Counted from the stretch's first letter, positions 12,096 through 24,020 are shown. The stretch is 64,000 nucleotides of DNA from Rutidosis leptorrhynchoides (GCF_046630445.1 NC_092333.1:710442001-710506000), one strand, 5' to 3'. Numbers and translations are program-made. The notes: a model not told the origin generated them from the sequence alone.

Positions 12096-12216
12096 AGTTG
12101 CGACTGATGTTGCGATTGTTGGGATAATTGTTGCGATTATTGTTGTAATTGCTGTTGTTGTTGTATTCGTGATTCTTATCACCGTTTTCCTCCCACTTTC
12201 TTTTGACTTGCTTCAC
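10849..12216 (-). pseudogene. Nucleocapsid, protease and N-terminal RT of element B
   Basis: About 455 codons, shifted one frame relative to the preceding gag part. It opens with a basic linker and a long Asn-rich tract (residues about 18-72), then a CX2CX3HX3C finger ([12 protein letters not shown]), [14 protein letters not shown] and [14 protein letters not shown]. The protease has [12 protein letters not shown] with a family-typical GMDWL further on. The RT N-terminus ([29 protein letters not shown]) ends at a TAA where the family has a Gln codon, a C-to-T type change. Confidence 0.87.
12011..12170 (-). repeat. Trinucleotide repeat coding for poly-Asn in gag of B
   Basis: Plus strand shows (GTT/TTG)-type repeats with interruptions; the purest run is about 12061-12096. 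On the sense strand it encodes Asn runs broken by Arg, Tyr and Ser between the capsid and the zinc knuckles. Element A has no such tract at this place, so it expanded in the B lineage. Confidence 0.8.
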
Positions 12217-12913
12217 ATTGGCCTCTTCGCAGTCTGTTCTTTAATTCTTTCTTCAATCTGGTTCACTAGTTTGTGAGCCATTCTACATGCCTGTTGTATG
12301 GAGGCGGGCTCGTGTGAACTTATATCTTCTTGGATTCTTTTCGGTAATCCTTTCACAAACGCGTCAATCTTCTCTTCCTCATCTTCGAACGCTCCCGGAC
12401 ACAATAGGCACAATTCTGTGAATCGTCTTTCGTACGTGGTAATATTAAATCCTTGGGTTCGTAACCCTCTAAGTTCTGTCTTGAGCTTATTGACCTCGGT
12501 TCTGGGACGGTACTTCTCGTTCATCAAGTGCTTGAATGCTGACCACGGTAGTGCGTAAGCATCATCTTGTCCCACTTGCTCTAGATAGGTATTCCACCAT
12601 GTTAACGCAGAACCTGTGAAGGTATGCGTAGCGTACTTCACTTTGTCCTCTTCAGTACACTTACTTATGGCAAACACCGATTCGACCTTCTCGGTCCACC
12701 GTTTCAATCCGATCGGTCCTTCGGTTCCATCAAATTCCAAAGGTGGCAGGCAGTGAATTCTTTGTAGGTGCATCCTACACGATTTCCTGTACTGCTAGAT
12801 CCAAGGTTATTGTTGGCATGTAGCGCATCCTGTACTGCGGCTATGTTTGAAGCTAGAAAAGTACGGAATTCCTCTTCATTCATATTCACGGTGTGTCGAG
12901 TAGTCGGTGCCAT
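12213..12913 (-). pseudogene. Gag (matrix/capsid part) of element B, frameshifted
   Basis: The start chosen is the ATG at 12913 (MAPTTRHTVNMNEEEF), with a short N-terminal helix-rich region and the GCTYKEF motif that aligns with GCSYKTF of element A. A frameshift near 12750 moves reading to the frame with LPPLEFDGTEGPIGLKRWTEKVESVF, WWNTYLEQVG and RRFTELCLLCPG, the retrotransposon gag domain. A further shift near 12213 leads into the nucleocapsid section. Confidence 0.85.
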
Positions 12914-13046
12914 TTCCTTCAAAATACTCAAATGGAACAAAGTTATCATACATAATATTAAGAGTAGTTAATAGTATTTCGTAGCATAATATGAACTCAT
13001 TTATAAAAGCTTTTTCTTCATATTAGCGTTTTATAAGTTTAAATTC

Positions 13047-13064
13047 GGGTAGTACCTACCCGTT
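13047..13064 (-). promoter_or_regulatory. Leader hairpin motif of element B
   Basis: Identical to the element A motif in sense orientation: AACGGGTAGGTACTACCC, again between the extra ORFs and gag and followed downstream by a shared TATAAAACGCTAATA block. Conservation in otherwise diverged leader DNA suggests function. Confidence 0.55.
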
Positions 13065-13254
13065 AAGTTCATACTTAGTAGCTAATATACAATTCAACTA
13101 CTACAATTCTATATGAAAAACTGATTATAATAATATTTCGCGTTCAAACTTTTATACAATATTTTACAAACTTACAATACCGCTTATTTTACATAAAGCA
13201 TGAAATATAGCACACAATAACTTTGATACAAGATAGTTGTGAAGATAATTCTAG

Positions 13255-13930
13255 CTAGTACACAAGTCGTTCAGCAAAGGCAATAAAGACACGTAATTCA
13301 TACTTCCAGAAACAAGTCATGCATTCTGGTTTTACTAGGATTACTTCCCATCCTTGGTCTTGTGGAACATAACCGTTATGGCCGTTGATAAGACAGCGTG
13401 TTGTAACGTCGTCAAAGGGACGAGGGTTACGTAATGTCCAACAGTCCCGTAACAATCTAAAAACCTCATTTCTTACCCCAATTACCGACTCCGTCACTTG
13501 TGGGAACGTTTTGTTTAATAGTTGTAGCCCGATGTTCTTGTTCTCACTTTGGTGAGAAGCGAACATTACTAATCCGTAAGCATAACATGCTTCTTTATGT
13601 TGCATGTTAGCCGCTTTTTCTAAATCACGAAGTCCTATATTCGGATACATTGAGTCAAAATAATTTCTTAACCCGTTGCGTAAAATAGCATTTGGGTTCC
13701 CCGCAATATATGCATCAAAGTAAACACATCGTAACTTATGGGTTTCCCAATGTGATATCCCCATGTTTCAAACGAAAGTCTCTTATAAACCAAGACATTC
13801 TTGGAACGTTCTTCGAATGTCTTACAAACTGATTTCGCCGTAAATAGTTGTGCCGAAGAATTCTGACCGACTCTAGACAAGAGTTCATTTCTCCGGGTAG
13901 GTCTCTTAAAATATTGGGTTGTCTATCCAT
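13255..13930 (-). pseudogene. Captured F-box protein gene (At2g35280-like type), broken
   Basis: Lies in the element's sense direction between the leader ORF and gag. Three overlapping frames together read as one protein. First comes MDRQPNILRDLPGEM, then SRVGQNSSAQLFTAKSVCKTFEE, which is an F-box (LP-x-E, SRVG, KSVCK-F). Next is a section with GNPNAILRNGLRNYF and GLRDLEKAANMQHKEACYAYGLVMF, typical of the Sel1/TPR-like middle of plant F-box proteins of this type. A Cys-containing tail ends near 13255. Two frameshifts (about 13880 and 13760) break it. In F-box proteins the N-terminal domain binds Skp1 in ubiquitin ligases. Element A has no such segment at this position, so B or an ancestor gained it, probably from a host gene. 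A splice-acceptor-like tract (tctattttacag) precedes the ATG at about 13950. Confidence 0.65.
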
Positions 13931-14067
13931 TTTGTGTTTTTATACTGTAAAATAGACAAGAGTTAGATTCATAAAAAAAATACTTATTAATACAAGCAAT
14001 TTTTACATATATCATAAAGCATAAGCACACTATATTACATATATTACACCACACGAATACAACTATC

Positions 14068-14667
14068 TTATTCCGACTCGCTCGTTTCTTCTTCTTCAGT
14101 TTTGGTTCGTTTTGCCAAGTTTCTAGGGATATATGATGTTCCCCTAATACGAGCTGTCGTTTTCCACAACGGTTTAGAAAAACCTGGTGGTTTAGAGGTT
14201 CCCGGGTCATTGTTACAACTTAAGGGCTTCGGGGGTTGACGATACATATAAAGTTCATCGGGGTTGGAATTAGATTTCTCTATTTTTATGCCCTTTCCCT
14301 TATTATTTTCTTTTGCCTTTTTAAATTCAGTTGGGGTAATTTCTATAACATCATCGGAATTCTCGTCGGAATTCGATTCATCGGAGAATTGGTAATCCTC
14401 CCAATATTTTGCTTCCTTGGCGGAAACACCATTGACCATAATTAACCTTGGTCAGTTGGTTGAGGATTTTATTTTACTTAACCGTTTTATTATTTCCCCC
14501 ACCGGTTCTATTTCCTCCTCCGGTTCCTCCTCTTCCGGTTCTGATTCTTCTTCCGGTTCTGATTCTTCTTCCGGTTCTTCTTCGGGAACTTGTGAATCAG
14601 TCCAATATATATTCGACTCTTCGTTATTATTAGGTGAGTCAATGGGATTTGTGCTAGAGGTACACAT
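14068..14667 (-). pseudogene. Acidic leader ORF of element B, one in-frame stop
   Basis: Two reading pieces in the same frame (14667-14452 and 14439-14068) separated by a TGA, about 199 codons in all. The first is dominated by Glu/Pro/Ser repeats (EEESEPEEESEPEEE). The second has an acidic patch (SDESNSDENSDD), a Lys-rich part (KKAKENNKGKGIKIEK) and TARIRGTSYIP before an acidic end. It is homologous by layout and short motifs to the ORF at 2953-3375 in element A. No known domain. Confidence 0.65.
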
Positions 14668-14862
14668 CTATCACACAATATCAAACATGTTAAGAGATTA
14701 ATATATCACATAATATATACATGTTAATAATATATAGTTTCCAACAAAAATGTTAAGCAATCATTTTTAAAGAAAACACGGTCGAAGTCCAGACTCACTA
14801 ATACATCCTTACAAACTCGATAAGACACACTATTGCAAATTTTCTGGTTCTCTAAGACCAAC

Positions 14863-14874
14863 GCTCGGATACCA
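14863..14874 (-). promoter_or_regulatory. Primer-binding site of element B
   Basis: Sense strand TGGTATCCGAGC, two bases after the LTR end; one mismatch to the initiator-methionine tRNA complement found in elements A and G. Confidence 0.85.
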
Positions 14875-14876
14875 AC

Positions 14877-17800
14877 TGAAATGTCCCGTTCTTATTGATT
14901 AAAAACGTTCCATATTAATTGATTTCGTTGCGAGGTTTTGACCTCTATATGAGACGTTTTTCAAAGACTGCATTCATTTTTAAAACAAACCATATCCTTT
15001 ATTTCATAAATAAAGGTTTAAAAAGCTTTACGTAGATTATCAAATAATGATAATCTAAAATATCCTGTTTACACACGACCATTACATAATGGTTTACAAT
15101 ACAAATATGTTACATCAAAATCAGTTTCTTGAATGCAGTTTTTACACAATATCATACAAACATGGACTCCAAATCTTGTCCTTATTTTAGTATGCAACAG
15201 CGAAAGCTCTTAGTATTCACCTGAGAATAAACATGCTTTAAACGTCAACAAAAATGTTAGTGAGTTATAGGTTTAACCTATATATATCAAATCGTAACAA
15301 TAGACCATAAGATTTCATATTTCAATACACATCCCATACATAGAGATAAAAATCATTCATATGGTGAACACCTGGTAACCGACATTAACAAGATGCATAT
15401 ATAAGAATATCCCCATCATTCCGGGACACCCTTCGGATATGATATAAATTTCGAAGTACTAAAGTATCCGGTACTTTGGATGGGGTTTGTTAGGCCCAAT
15501 AGATCTATCTTTAGGATTCGCGTCAATTAGGGTGTCTGTTCCCTAATTCTTAGATTACCAGACTTAATAAAAAGGGGCATATTCGATTTCGATAATTCAA
15601 CCATAGAATGTAGTTTCACGTACTTGTGTCTATTTTGTAAATCATTTATAAAACCTGCATGTATTCTCATCCCAAAAATATTAGATTTTAAAAGTGGGAC
15701 TATAACTCACTTTCACAGATTTTTACTTCGTCGGGAAGTAAGACTTGGCCACTGGTTGATTCACGAACCTATAACAATATATACATATATATCAAAGTAT
15801 GTTCAAAATATATTTACAACACTTTTAATATATTTTGATGTTTTAAGTTTATTAAGTCAGCTGTCCTCGTTAGTAGCCTACAACTAGTTGTCCACAGTTA
15901 AATGTACAGAAATAAATCGATAAATATTATCTTGAATCAATTCACGACCCAGTGTATACGTATCTCAGTATTGATCACAACTCAAACTATATATATTTTG
16001 AAATCAACCTCAACCCTGTATAGCTAACTCCAACATTCACATATAGAGTGTCTATGGTTGTTCCGAAATATATATAGATGTGTCGACATGATAGGTCGAA
16101 ACATTGTATACGTGTCTATGGTATCTCAAGATTACATAATATACAATACAAGTTGATTAAGTTATGGTTGGAATAGATTTGTTACCAATTTTCACGTAGC
16201 TAAAATGAGAAAAAATTTCCAATCTTGTTTTATCCATAACTTCTTCATTTTAAATCCGTTTTGAGTGAATCAAATTGCTATGGTTTCATATTGAACTCTA
16301 TTTTATGAATCTAAATAGAAAAAGTATATGTTTATAGTCAGAAAAATAAATTACATGTCATTTTTGTAAATGTAGTCATTTCAGTCGAAAGAACGACGTC
16401 TAGATGACAATTTTAGAAAACATACTTCCACTTTGAGTTTAACCATAATTTTTGGATATAGTTTCATGTTCATAATAAAAATCATTTTCTCATAATAACA
16501 ACTTTTAAATCAAAGTTTATCATAGTTTTTAATTAACTAACCCAAAACAGCCCGCGGTGTTACTACGACGGCGTAAATTCGGTTTTACGGTGTTTTTCGT
16601 GTTTCCAGGTTTTAAATCATTAAGTTAGCATATCATATAGATATAGAACATGTGTTTAGTTGATTTTAAAAGTCAAGTTAGAAGGATTAACTTTTATTTG
16701 CGAACAAGTTTAGAATTAACTAAACTATGTTCTAGTGATTACAAGTTTAAACCTTCGAATAAGATAGCTTTATATGTATGAATCGAATGATGTTATGAAC
16801 ATCATTACTACCCCAAGTTCCTTGGATAAACCTACTGGAAATGAGAAAAATAGATCTAGCTTCAAAGGATCCTTGGATGGCTTGAAAGTTCTTGAAGCAG
16901 AATCATGACACGAAAACAATTTCAAGTAAGATTTCCACTCGAAATAAGATTGTTATAGTTATAGAAATTGAATTAAAGTTTGAATATGATTATTACCTTG
17001 TATTAGAAAGATAACCTACTGTAAGTAATAAAGGTTTCTTGATCTTGGATGATTACTTGGAATGGATTTAGAAAACTTGGAAGTAAACTTGCAATCTTGG
17101 AAGTATTCTTGATTTTATGAAACTAGAACTTTTGGAATTTATGAAGAACACTTAGAACTTGAAGATAGAACTTGAGAGAGATCAATTAGATGAAGAAAAT
17201 TGAAGAATGAAAGTGTTTGTAGGTGTTTTTGTTCGCTGGTGTATGGATTAGATATAAAGGATATGTAATTTGTAAATAAGTCATGAATGATTATTCATAT
17301 TTTTGTAATTTTATGAGATATTTCATGCTAGTTGCCAAATGATGGTTCCCACATGTGTTAGGTGACTCACATGGGCTGCTAAGAGCTGATCATTGGAGTG
17401 TATATACCAATAGTACATACATCTAAAAGTTGTGTATTGTACGAGTACGAATACGGGTGCATACGAGTAGAATTGTTGATGAAACTGAACGAGGATGTAA
17501 TTGTAAGCATTTTTGTTAAGTAAAAGTATTTTGATAAGTGTATTGAAGTCTTTCAAAAGTGTATAAATACATATTAAAACACTACATGTATATACATTTT
17601 AACTGAGTCGTTAAGTCATCGTTAGTCGTTACATGTAAGTGTTGTTTTGAAACCTTTAGGTTAACGATCTTGTTAAATGTTGTTAACCCAATGTTTATAA
17701 TATCAAATGAGATTTTAAATTATTATATTATCATGATATTATCATGTATAAATATCTCTTAATATGATATATATATACATTAAATGTCTTTACAACGATA

Positions 17801-18133
17801 ATCGTTACATATATGTCTCGTTTAAAAATCATTAAGTTAGTAGTCTTGTTTTTACATATGTAGTTCATTGTTAATATACTTAATGATATGTTTACTTATC
17901 ATAGTATCATGTAACTATATATATATCCATATATATGTCATCATATAGTTTTTACAAGTTTTAACGTTCGTGAATCACCGGTCAACTTGGGTGGTCAATT
18001 GTCTATATGAAACCTATTTCAATTAATCAAGTCTTAACAAGTTTGATTGCTTAACATGTTGGAAACAATTAATCATGTAAATAATAATTTCATTTAATAT
18101 ATATATAAACATGGAAAAGTTCGGGTCACTACA
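14877..18133 (-). repeat. 5' LTR of element B (complete)
   Basis: 3257 bp with TGTAGTGACCC at the sense start (18133) and GGGACATTTCA at the end (14877). It contains the shared block with GATTCACGAAC (17966-17981) and the GAGGT/ACCTC stem-loop (14932-14945). Part of it (about 15836-16130) is also found inside the internal region of element C. Confidence 0.92.
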
Positions 18134-18761
18134 TGAGTCCCTCAAGTTAGCCAAAGCTATTGTTAAGGAACAAGATAAAGCTCTTGATGAACTGGAAGCT
18201 GCTGAGAAAGCACCTGCTACTACTCCTATAGAAACTGAACGAACAATTGAGCTATCTGATCACTATTATAGGAGCAAGTATGGTGATGTACTGACCAGGA
18301 GATCAAATCCCAGCAAAATCATCAAAGTGCACAGAGGCACAAAAAGAGCTTTCAGTATCAGCAGGGAAGATAACATTCAAGAGAGGGTAGGCTACACTGA
18401 TTTTAGAACCTTCGGATTCAGTGAATGGATTGAGATATTGGAGTACTTCATTGGTAAAGCTGAAAGTGGTATTAAAAAGACATTGAAGCCAGAACTCCAA
18501 GATCTCTTCAACAAAGCAACAAAATTTGGGAATGCACCAGTAGTAAACGTAGAAGAAGTTCTTTCTCAAAAGCCTAAAAGAAATAAATCTACTGGTGAAG
18601 GCCCACACAGAAGAGATCCCATCATTATACCTCCTCATGTTCCAGTTTATGACCCTGCTGAACTGCCTTACTTGTTTCCTGAAGCCTGGGCTACCTTTAA
18701 AGTGAAAGAAGAAGAGCTATCTGGTGATGAACTAGAAAAGGATAAAGATAGAGACAGATAG
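18134..18761 (+). CDS. Terminal ORF of copia element H, N-terminally cut by element B
   Basis: Open for about 208 codons from the junction with B to a stop at 18761; the apparent ATG at 18111 belongs to B's LTR. The protein is charged and helix-rich at the start (LAKAIVKEQDKALDELEAAEKA), with a middle containing YYRSKYGDVLTRR, KVHRGTKRAFSI and YTDFRTFGFSEWIEIL, and a Pro-rich section before an acidic tail. It carries no protease, RT or integrase motif. Its place just before the polypurine tract matches the extra (env-like or unknown) ORF of SIRE-type elements. Function unknown. Confidence 0.55.
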
Positions 18762-19030
18762 CCTTCTAGTGCTCAAATTGTATCTTTTGTCACTTCATTC
18801 TTCATTATGATGTTTTGTAATTACTGTATATACTATGTTGTAATGAAGGTGAAATGAGTTAATCTTCAAAATCATATCAAGTTATAAGATATAGATAACT
18901 CAGCAAAAGATCCCAAAAACAAATTTAAAAGGGACAAATTTACTGCCTATTTTTCATTAGGTTCCTTAGTACTGGCTTTAGTGTTTTCTCTAAATGTCAT
19001 AAGTTTTGTCATCATTAAATAGGGGGAGAT

Positions 19031-19956
19031 TGTTGAGTCCCCAAAATAATTAAGGATTTAATTATGATAAAACTGTAATTTATTTGCACTAAAATGTTAT
19101 GTGCAGCCAGCACAAGTTTGTTTATGTATAGACAGCAAATGTTGCTATGTCAAGTGTTCAGTATGCTGCCTAGTCTACCAGCACAAGGTAGAGTGTATTC
19201 TTCGAATCAGCACAGGATGAGTACTTAGCAATTCAAGAATATCAAGTGACTCAGCATAAGAAGAACCAGTAAACCTGGTAAGCAGCATACAACACAAGAT
19301 AGCCATGCTCCATTACAAGCATGGTGGTTTCCCGAGTGGTCTACATCAATTGTACTATTCAACAGAAGTCAAAGACAAAGTTGAACAGGAAAGGACACGT
19401 GTCGGCGGCTGACAAGTGACCTTACAAGGCCACGTGGGAATGCAGAAGTTTAACGGATGTGCAGACATGTGCTATACTTTGTCAATGCCTAGGGAACACA
19501 ACATTCTATTTGTTTAAATGAATAGTGGTGCAAAACCAAATTGGGGTATTCCTGCAAATAGCTACCAAAGAGGAAAGAGGAGAGCACGCTCTCTGATGCA
19601 GTTTTCCCCACAAGTACAGACATCCTATGTACCGGTGGACAATAGAACCATTACACGGTTAATAAGACTACTATAAATTGTTGTATCCACTATCGTAACA
19701 ACTAGTGGTGTGGGTTTTGTTATTTAGAGTTCAAAATGTGTAATAGCTTTAAGTTTATCCTCATAGCTATACTTAGGTAAATCTGTATCAACCAACTATC
19801 ATTTCGCCAAGGATAGTTGTAATTCTTTGTGATTTAATCAATAAAGAATAACATTTGAAAAATTACCTTTGACTCTATTTAAATTACATGCTTGAATACT
19901 AAACTGTGTTTAATTGGTTAGTTAATCAAAAGAAATTATATTCACCCCCCTCTACA
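19031..19956 (+). repeat. 3' LTR of copia element H
   Basis: 926 bp starting TGTTGAGTCCCC directly after the polypurine tract and ending CCCCTCTACA. The next bases, atact (19957-19961), are the expected target duplication in the LINE; the other copy is off-window. Confidence 0.75.
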
Positions 19957-20481
19957 ATACTCTTGTTGTTAATCAAGGGACCAACATTCTCGTTGCTAAC
20001 GAATTGGTGGATGATGCTAAAAGGAAAAAAAACGAAATGCTTCAATTTTAAGGCGGACTTCGAGAAAGCTTTCGATAGTGTGAGATGGAAATTCCTATTC
20101 AAAATCATGGCAAATATGGGATTCGGGTTAAAATGGATTAGATGGATTGAGGCATGTTTTTGTTCGACCTCGATATCCGTGTTAGTCAACGGCTCTCCGA
20201 ACAAAAAATTTAAAATTCAAAGAGGGATTCGGCAGGGTGACCCGCTGTCACCCTATCTATTCATAATTGCCAGTGAAGGACTAAACATACTCACTAATAT
20301 TGCAATGCATGACGGGCTGATTAGAGGAGTTGATATTGGTTCGAACAATGTTAACGTTTCACATTTACAATTCCTGGATGATACGATATTTTTCGGGAAA
20401 TGGAGCAAAAGAAATATTATGAATGTTCAGAAGACGCTACTGTGTTTCGAAAAGGTATCGGGTTTAAAGGTGAATATGAAC
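19957..20481 (+). pseudogene. LINE ORF2 reverse transcriptase, middle part
   Basis: After a one-base slip at an A-run near 20025 the frame reads FKADFEKAFDSVRWKFL, IRQGDPLSPYLFIIASEGL and LQFLDDTIFFG. These are the RT palm motifs of plant L1-type LINEs; the catalytic box normally reads FADD, so one residue before the Asp pair is changed. Upstream of the slip the other frame reads TLVVNQGTNILVANELVDDAKRKK, also RT. It breaks off at the duplicated tgaac (20477-20481) where solo LTR D begins. Confidence 0.85.
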
Positions 20482-20996
20482 CGGGACACCGCTAAATATT
20501 TTTTTTTTATACGTGGCGGAAGCATTTATTTATTAATTAAAAAATAAACAATAACTATAGTTAATACAGTACAACCAGTGTCACGTGTCATTTCAACAAA
20601 ATACATGTTTATACGGAGAAGACGTATTTACAATTTGTTTACAAAATATCATTGTTTAAACAAAATAAAACAACATCAGAGTTGACTCCTGTCAAACATA
20701 ACATCACCATGCCCGTCTTCTCCCCAAAAAAGCATCACTTACAAAAACTAACAACCTGTAGGGAGGAGATTGAGGGGAATTAGCACGAAGCTAAGTGAGT
20801 AAAACTAACTACAGGCAATAGTATACAGGTGTGACGACCCGAAAATTTCCAACCAAATTTAAACTTAATCTTTATTTGATTCTGACACGATAAGCAAAGT
20901 CTGTTAAGTTGAGTCTAAAAATTTTTGAACTGTTTCATATATTCAATTGACCTTCGACTGTTCCCGACGATTCACGAACAACTAGTTATAAATAGT

Positions 20997-21205
<209 letters not shown>

Positions 21206-21660
21206 ATTTGAAATATTATTTGATATAATATGTATATATATGTATATATAAATATTTCTTGTAAATATATAAAATTATATTAAATCTAATTGTTTAAAAA
21301 TATATAATATGATGATGGGGTATTGCTTCTCTCTCCCTTTTTCCTGACGACGGGAACCCACCACAACATGGCTATAACCGATCTTATCTAAAAATCCTAA
21401 ATGAATCCTTAATGGTTATTCATATTGGGCTTATTGAAATCAATTGATAAAAGTAACGGGTTAACTAACTTTAGACTCATACTTGGGCGTGATTTGATTA
21501 TGGGGCCGAGATACTGTTGGGCTGTGTCTCTGTTATTGTTTTGGGCTGCTATTTCGTCTTTTTGGGTTGGGCCGAGAGATATGGAACTAGGATGAAGATA
21601 TACGGGATATATAGTTTTAGTTAGAAGTTAAAATAGATAATAAGAAACGGAGGAATGGTT

Positions 21661-21720
21661 GGGTGTTTGGTGGGTAAACGAGAGGTCTTGGGTTCGAGCC
21701 TCGTCTGGGCATCTTTTTTT
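21661..21720 (+). other. tRNA-like Pol III promoter motif in C LTR
   Basis: GGTTCGAGCC at 21691-21700 resembles the B box of tRNA genes. An A-box-like TGGTTGGGTG lies about 33 bases upstream, and a run of seven T (21714-21720) follows. The 3' LTR copy at 32129-32138 keeps the B box but has a broken T run. No complete cloverleaf can be drawn, so this is not called a tRNA gene. A relic of a tRNA-derived SINE is the simplest reading. Confidence 0.4.
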
Positions 21721-21756
21721 AGAAAAGCTCCTTAGAGGGTATACACTCTTATTTTA

Positions 21757-21781
21757 CTTATTATTATTAGTTATTATTATG

Positions 21782-21862
<81 letters not shown>

Positions 21863-21962
21863 GTTATTCTTATGATTATTATTGTTATTGTTCTTATTAG
21901 TATTATAATTATTATTATAAGTATCATAATTATTATTATTATTACCATAATTATAAGAATTA
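21757..21962. repeat. (TTA)n microsatellite in C 5' LTR
   Basis: Long ATT/TTA tract, purest at 21783-21861, with degenerate repeats continuing to about 22140. The 3' LTR counterpart (about 32198-32345) is clearly shorter. ORFs of poly-Ile or poly-Asn here are artefacts. Confidence 0.9.
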
Positions 21963-22529
21963 TATCTATTAATATTATTACTATGAGTATTACTTATGAT
22001 ATTATTATTAATTTTAAAAAAAAACTTTAATATTATTATCATTACGATGAAAAGATTTATTATTATTATCATCATGAAAATAATAGAAATTATTATTATT
22101 TTCGCAAATATTAGTATTAGTATCTTTTTGTAAATAATAAAATTGTTAATATTAACATAAGTATTATTATTTTTATTATCATGAGTAATACTATTATGTA
22201 ATTACTAAAATCATTATCACAACAATCGTTAACAGTAAAATTAATATTATTATCATTAATATCATTATTATTATCACTAATAGAATTATTAACATTAGTA
22301 TCTTTATTAATAAAATTAAGTATTATAATTATTATTATTTTTACCATATTTAATATAATTTTAGTATTGTTATAATTACTATTTTTAACAAATAAATGAT
22401 ATATATATATATATATATACATATATATAAAGATACTTAATATATATGACATCACAAAATTAATATATATACAAAATGAATATATAAAATATATACATAT
22501 TAATAATATAAATATGATATAACCAATAA

Positions 22530-22532
<3 letters not shown>

Positions 22533-22620
<88 letters not shown>

Positions 22621-22637
22621 CAATTACAAGTACATTG

Positions 22638-22732
<95 letters not shown>
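22533..22732. repeat. (TA)n microsatellites near the 3' end of C 5' LTR
   Basis: Two TA tracts (22533-22615 and 22642-22732) flanking a short conserved spacer. In the 3' LTR the same two sites are about 32912-32938 and 32965-32987, so these expanded in the 5' copy or shrank in the other. Confidence 0.9.
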
Positions 22733-22733
<1 letters not shown>

Positions 22734-23631
22734 GAATGATATAGGTTCGTGAATCCGAGGCCAACCCTGCATTGTTCAATGTCGTCATATGTATTTTTAC
22801 TACAAAATACAGTATTGTGACTTTGATTTGCTCCCTTTTTAAATGCTTTTGCAATATATATTTTTGGGACTGAGAATACATGCGCTTTTATAACTGTTTT
22901 ACGAAATAGACACAAGTAATTGAAACTACATTATATGGGTGAATGATCGAAGCCGAATATGCCCCTTTTGCTTGGTAGCCTAAGAATTAGTAAACAAATC
23001 TACTAATTGACGCGAATCCTAAAGATAGATATATTGGGCCTAACGAACCCCATCCAAAGTACCGGATGTTTTAGTACTTCGAATTCGTTTTTATCATGTC
23101 CGAAGGATTTACCGGAATGATAGGGGATATTCTTATATGCATCTTGTTAATGTCGGTTACCAGGTGTTCACCATATGAATGATTTTTGTCTCTATGCATG
23201 GGACGTATATTTATGAGAAATGAAAATGAAAATCTTGTGGTCTATTAAAATGGTGGAAATGATTATTTATATTAAATTAATGAACTCACCAACCTTTTGG
23301 TTGACACTTTAAAGCATGTTTATTCTCAGGTATGAAAGAAATCTTCCGCTGTGCATTTGCTCATTTTAGAGATATTACTTGGAGTCATTCATGACATATT
23401 TCAAAAGACGTTGCATTCGAGTCATTGAGTTCATCAAGATTATTATTAAGTCAATTATAGATGGATACATTATGAAATGGTATGCATGCCATCAACTTAC
23501 GATGAAATGAAAGTTTGTCTTTTAAAAACAAATGCAATGTTTGTAAAATGTATCATATAGAGGTCAAGTACCTCGCGATGTAAACAAATGTAATGTATTC
23601 GTCTAGATGGATTAGGACCGGTCCTTTCAGT

Positions 23632-23643
23632 TAGTATCAGAGC
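23632..23643 (+). promoter_or_regulatory. Primer-binding site of element C
   Basis: TAGTATCAGAGC two bases after the LTR end; one change from the TGGTATCAGAGC initiator-methionine type used by elements A and G. Confidence 0.8.
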
Positions 23644-24020
23644 GGTGGTCTTAGCGAACGAGGTCTTGCATTAGTGTGTCTAACTGATGGTTGTTTAGAT
23701 GCGTTAGTGAGTCTGGACTTCGACCGTGTCTGCATGTCAAAAGTTTTGCTTATCATTTCGTGTCAAAAATTACCTGCTTATCATTCTTAGTCTAGACACG
23801 TCCTACTACCTTTATTGCATAGATAGTGTATAGACAAATTTATATCTTAGCGTATCTATTACGGTAAACTTTGCCTGATATCTCCCGTAAATTTCTCCTT
23901 AATTTAAGGGATCCTGGTACTATATATATCTATGCATATTATGCATTGAGAATATCATCCAACTATCATTTGCTGTCACTAAACTTTTCATACCAAAAAT
24001 CTTTTCTGTGATCGCGTAAG

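Larger units (their letters stand above)
6332..18133 (-). mobile_element. Ty3/gypsy element B (Tekay-like chromovirus) with captured F-box gene
   Basis: Minus-strand element with a complete 5' LTR (18133-14877), primer-binding site, leader ORF, F-box-like fragment, gag, protease, RT/RNase H, integrase and chromodomain, then the first 1980 bp of its 3' LTR (8311-6332). Element A interrupts that LTR, and the remaining roughly 1.3 kb must lie left of the window. The element is inserted in copia element H at 18133/18134; the expected duplication is tgagt at 18134-18138. The coding region has several frameshifts and stops and a mutated RT active site, so it cannot move by itself. Confidence 0.9.
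18134..19956 (+). mobile_element. Ty1/copia element H (SIRE/Maximus-like), 3' end
   Basis: Only the 3' end is in view: the end of a terminal ORF, a polypurine tract GGGGGAGAT (19022-19030) and one LTR (19031-19956). The 5' part lies beyond element B, off-window. The LTR end (TTCACCCCCCTCTACA) and an extra ORF between pol and the LTR recall SIRE/Maximus elements; lineage is inference. It abuts LINE coding sequence at 19957, so it inserted into the LINE. Confidence 0.7.

Noticed and set aside
21661..21720. tRNA gene
   Set aside because: Only a B-box-like word and possible A box; arms do not pair into a cloverleaf.
21659..22915. Several ORFs coding for poly-Ile, poly-Asn or Tyr-Ile repeats
   Set aside because: They are translations of (TTA)n and (TA)n microsatellites in C's 5' LTR on both strands.
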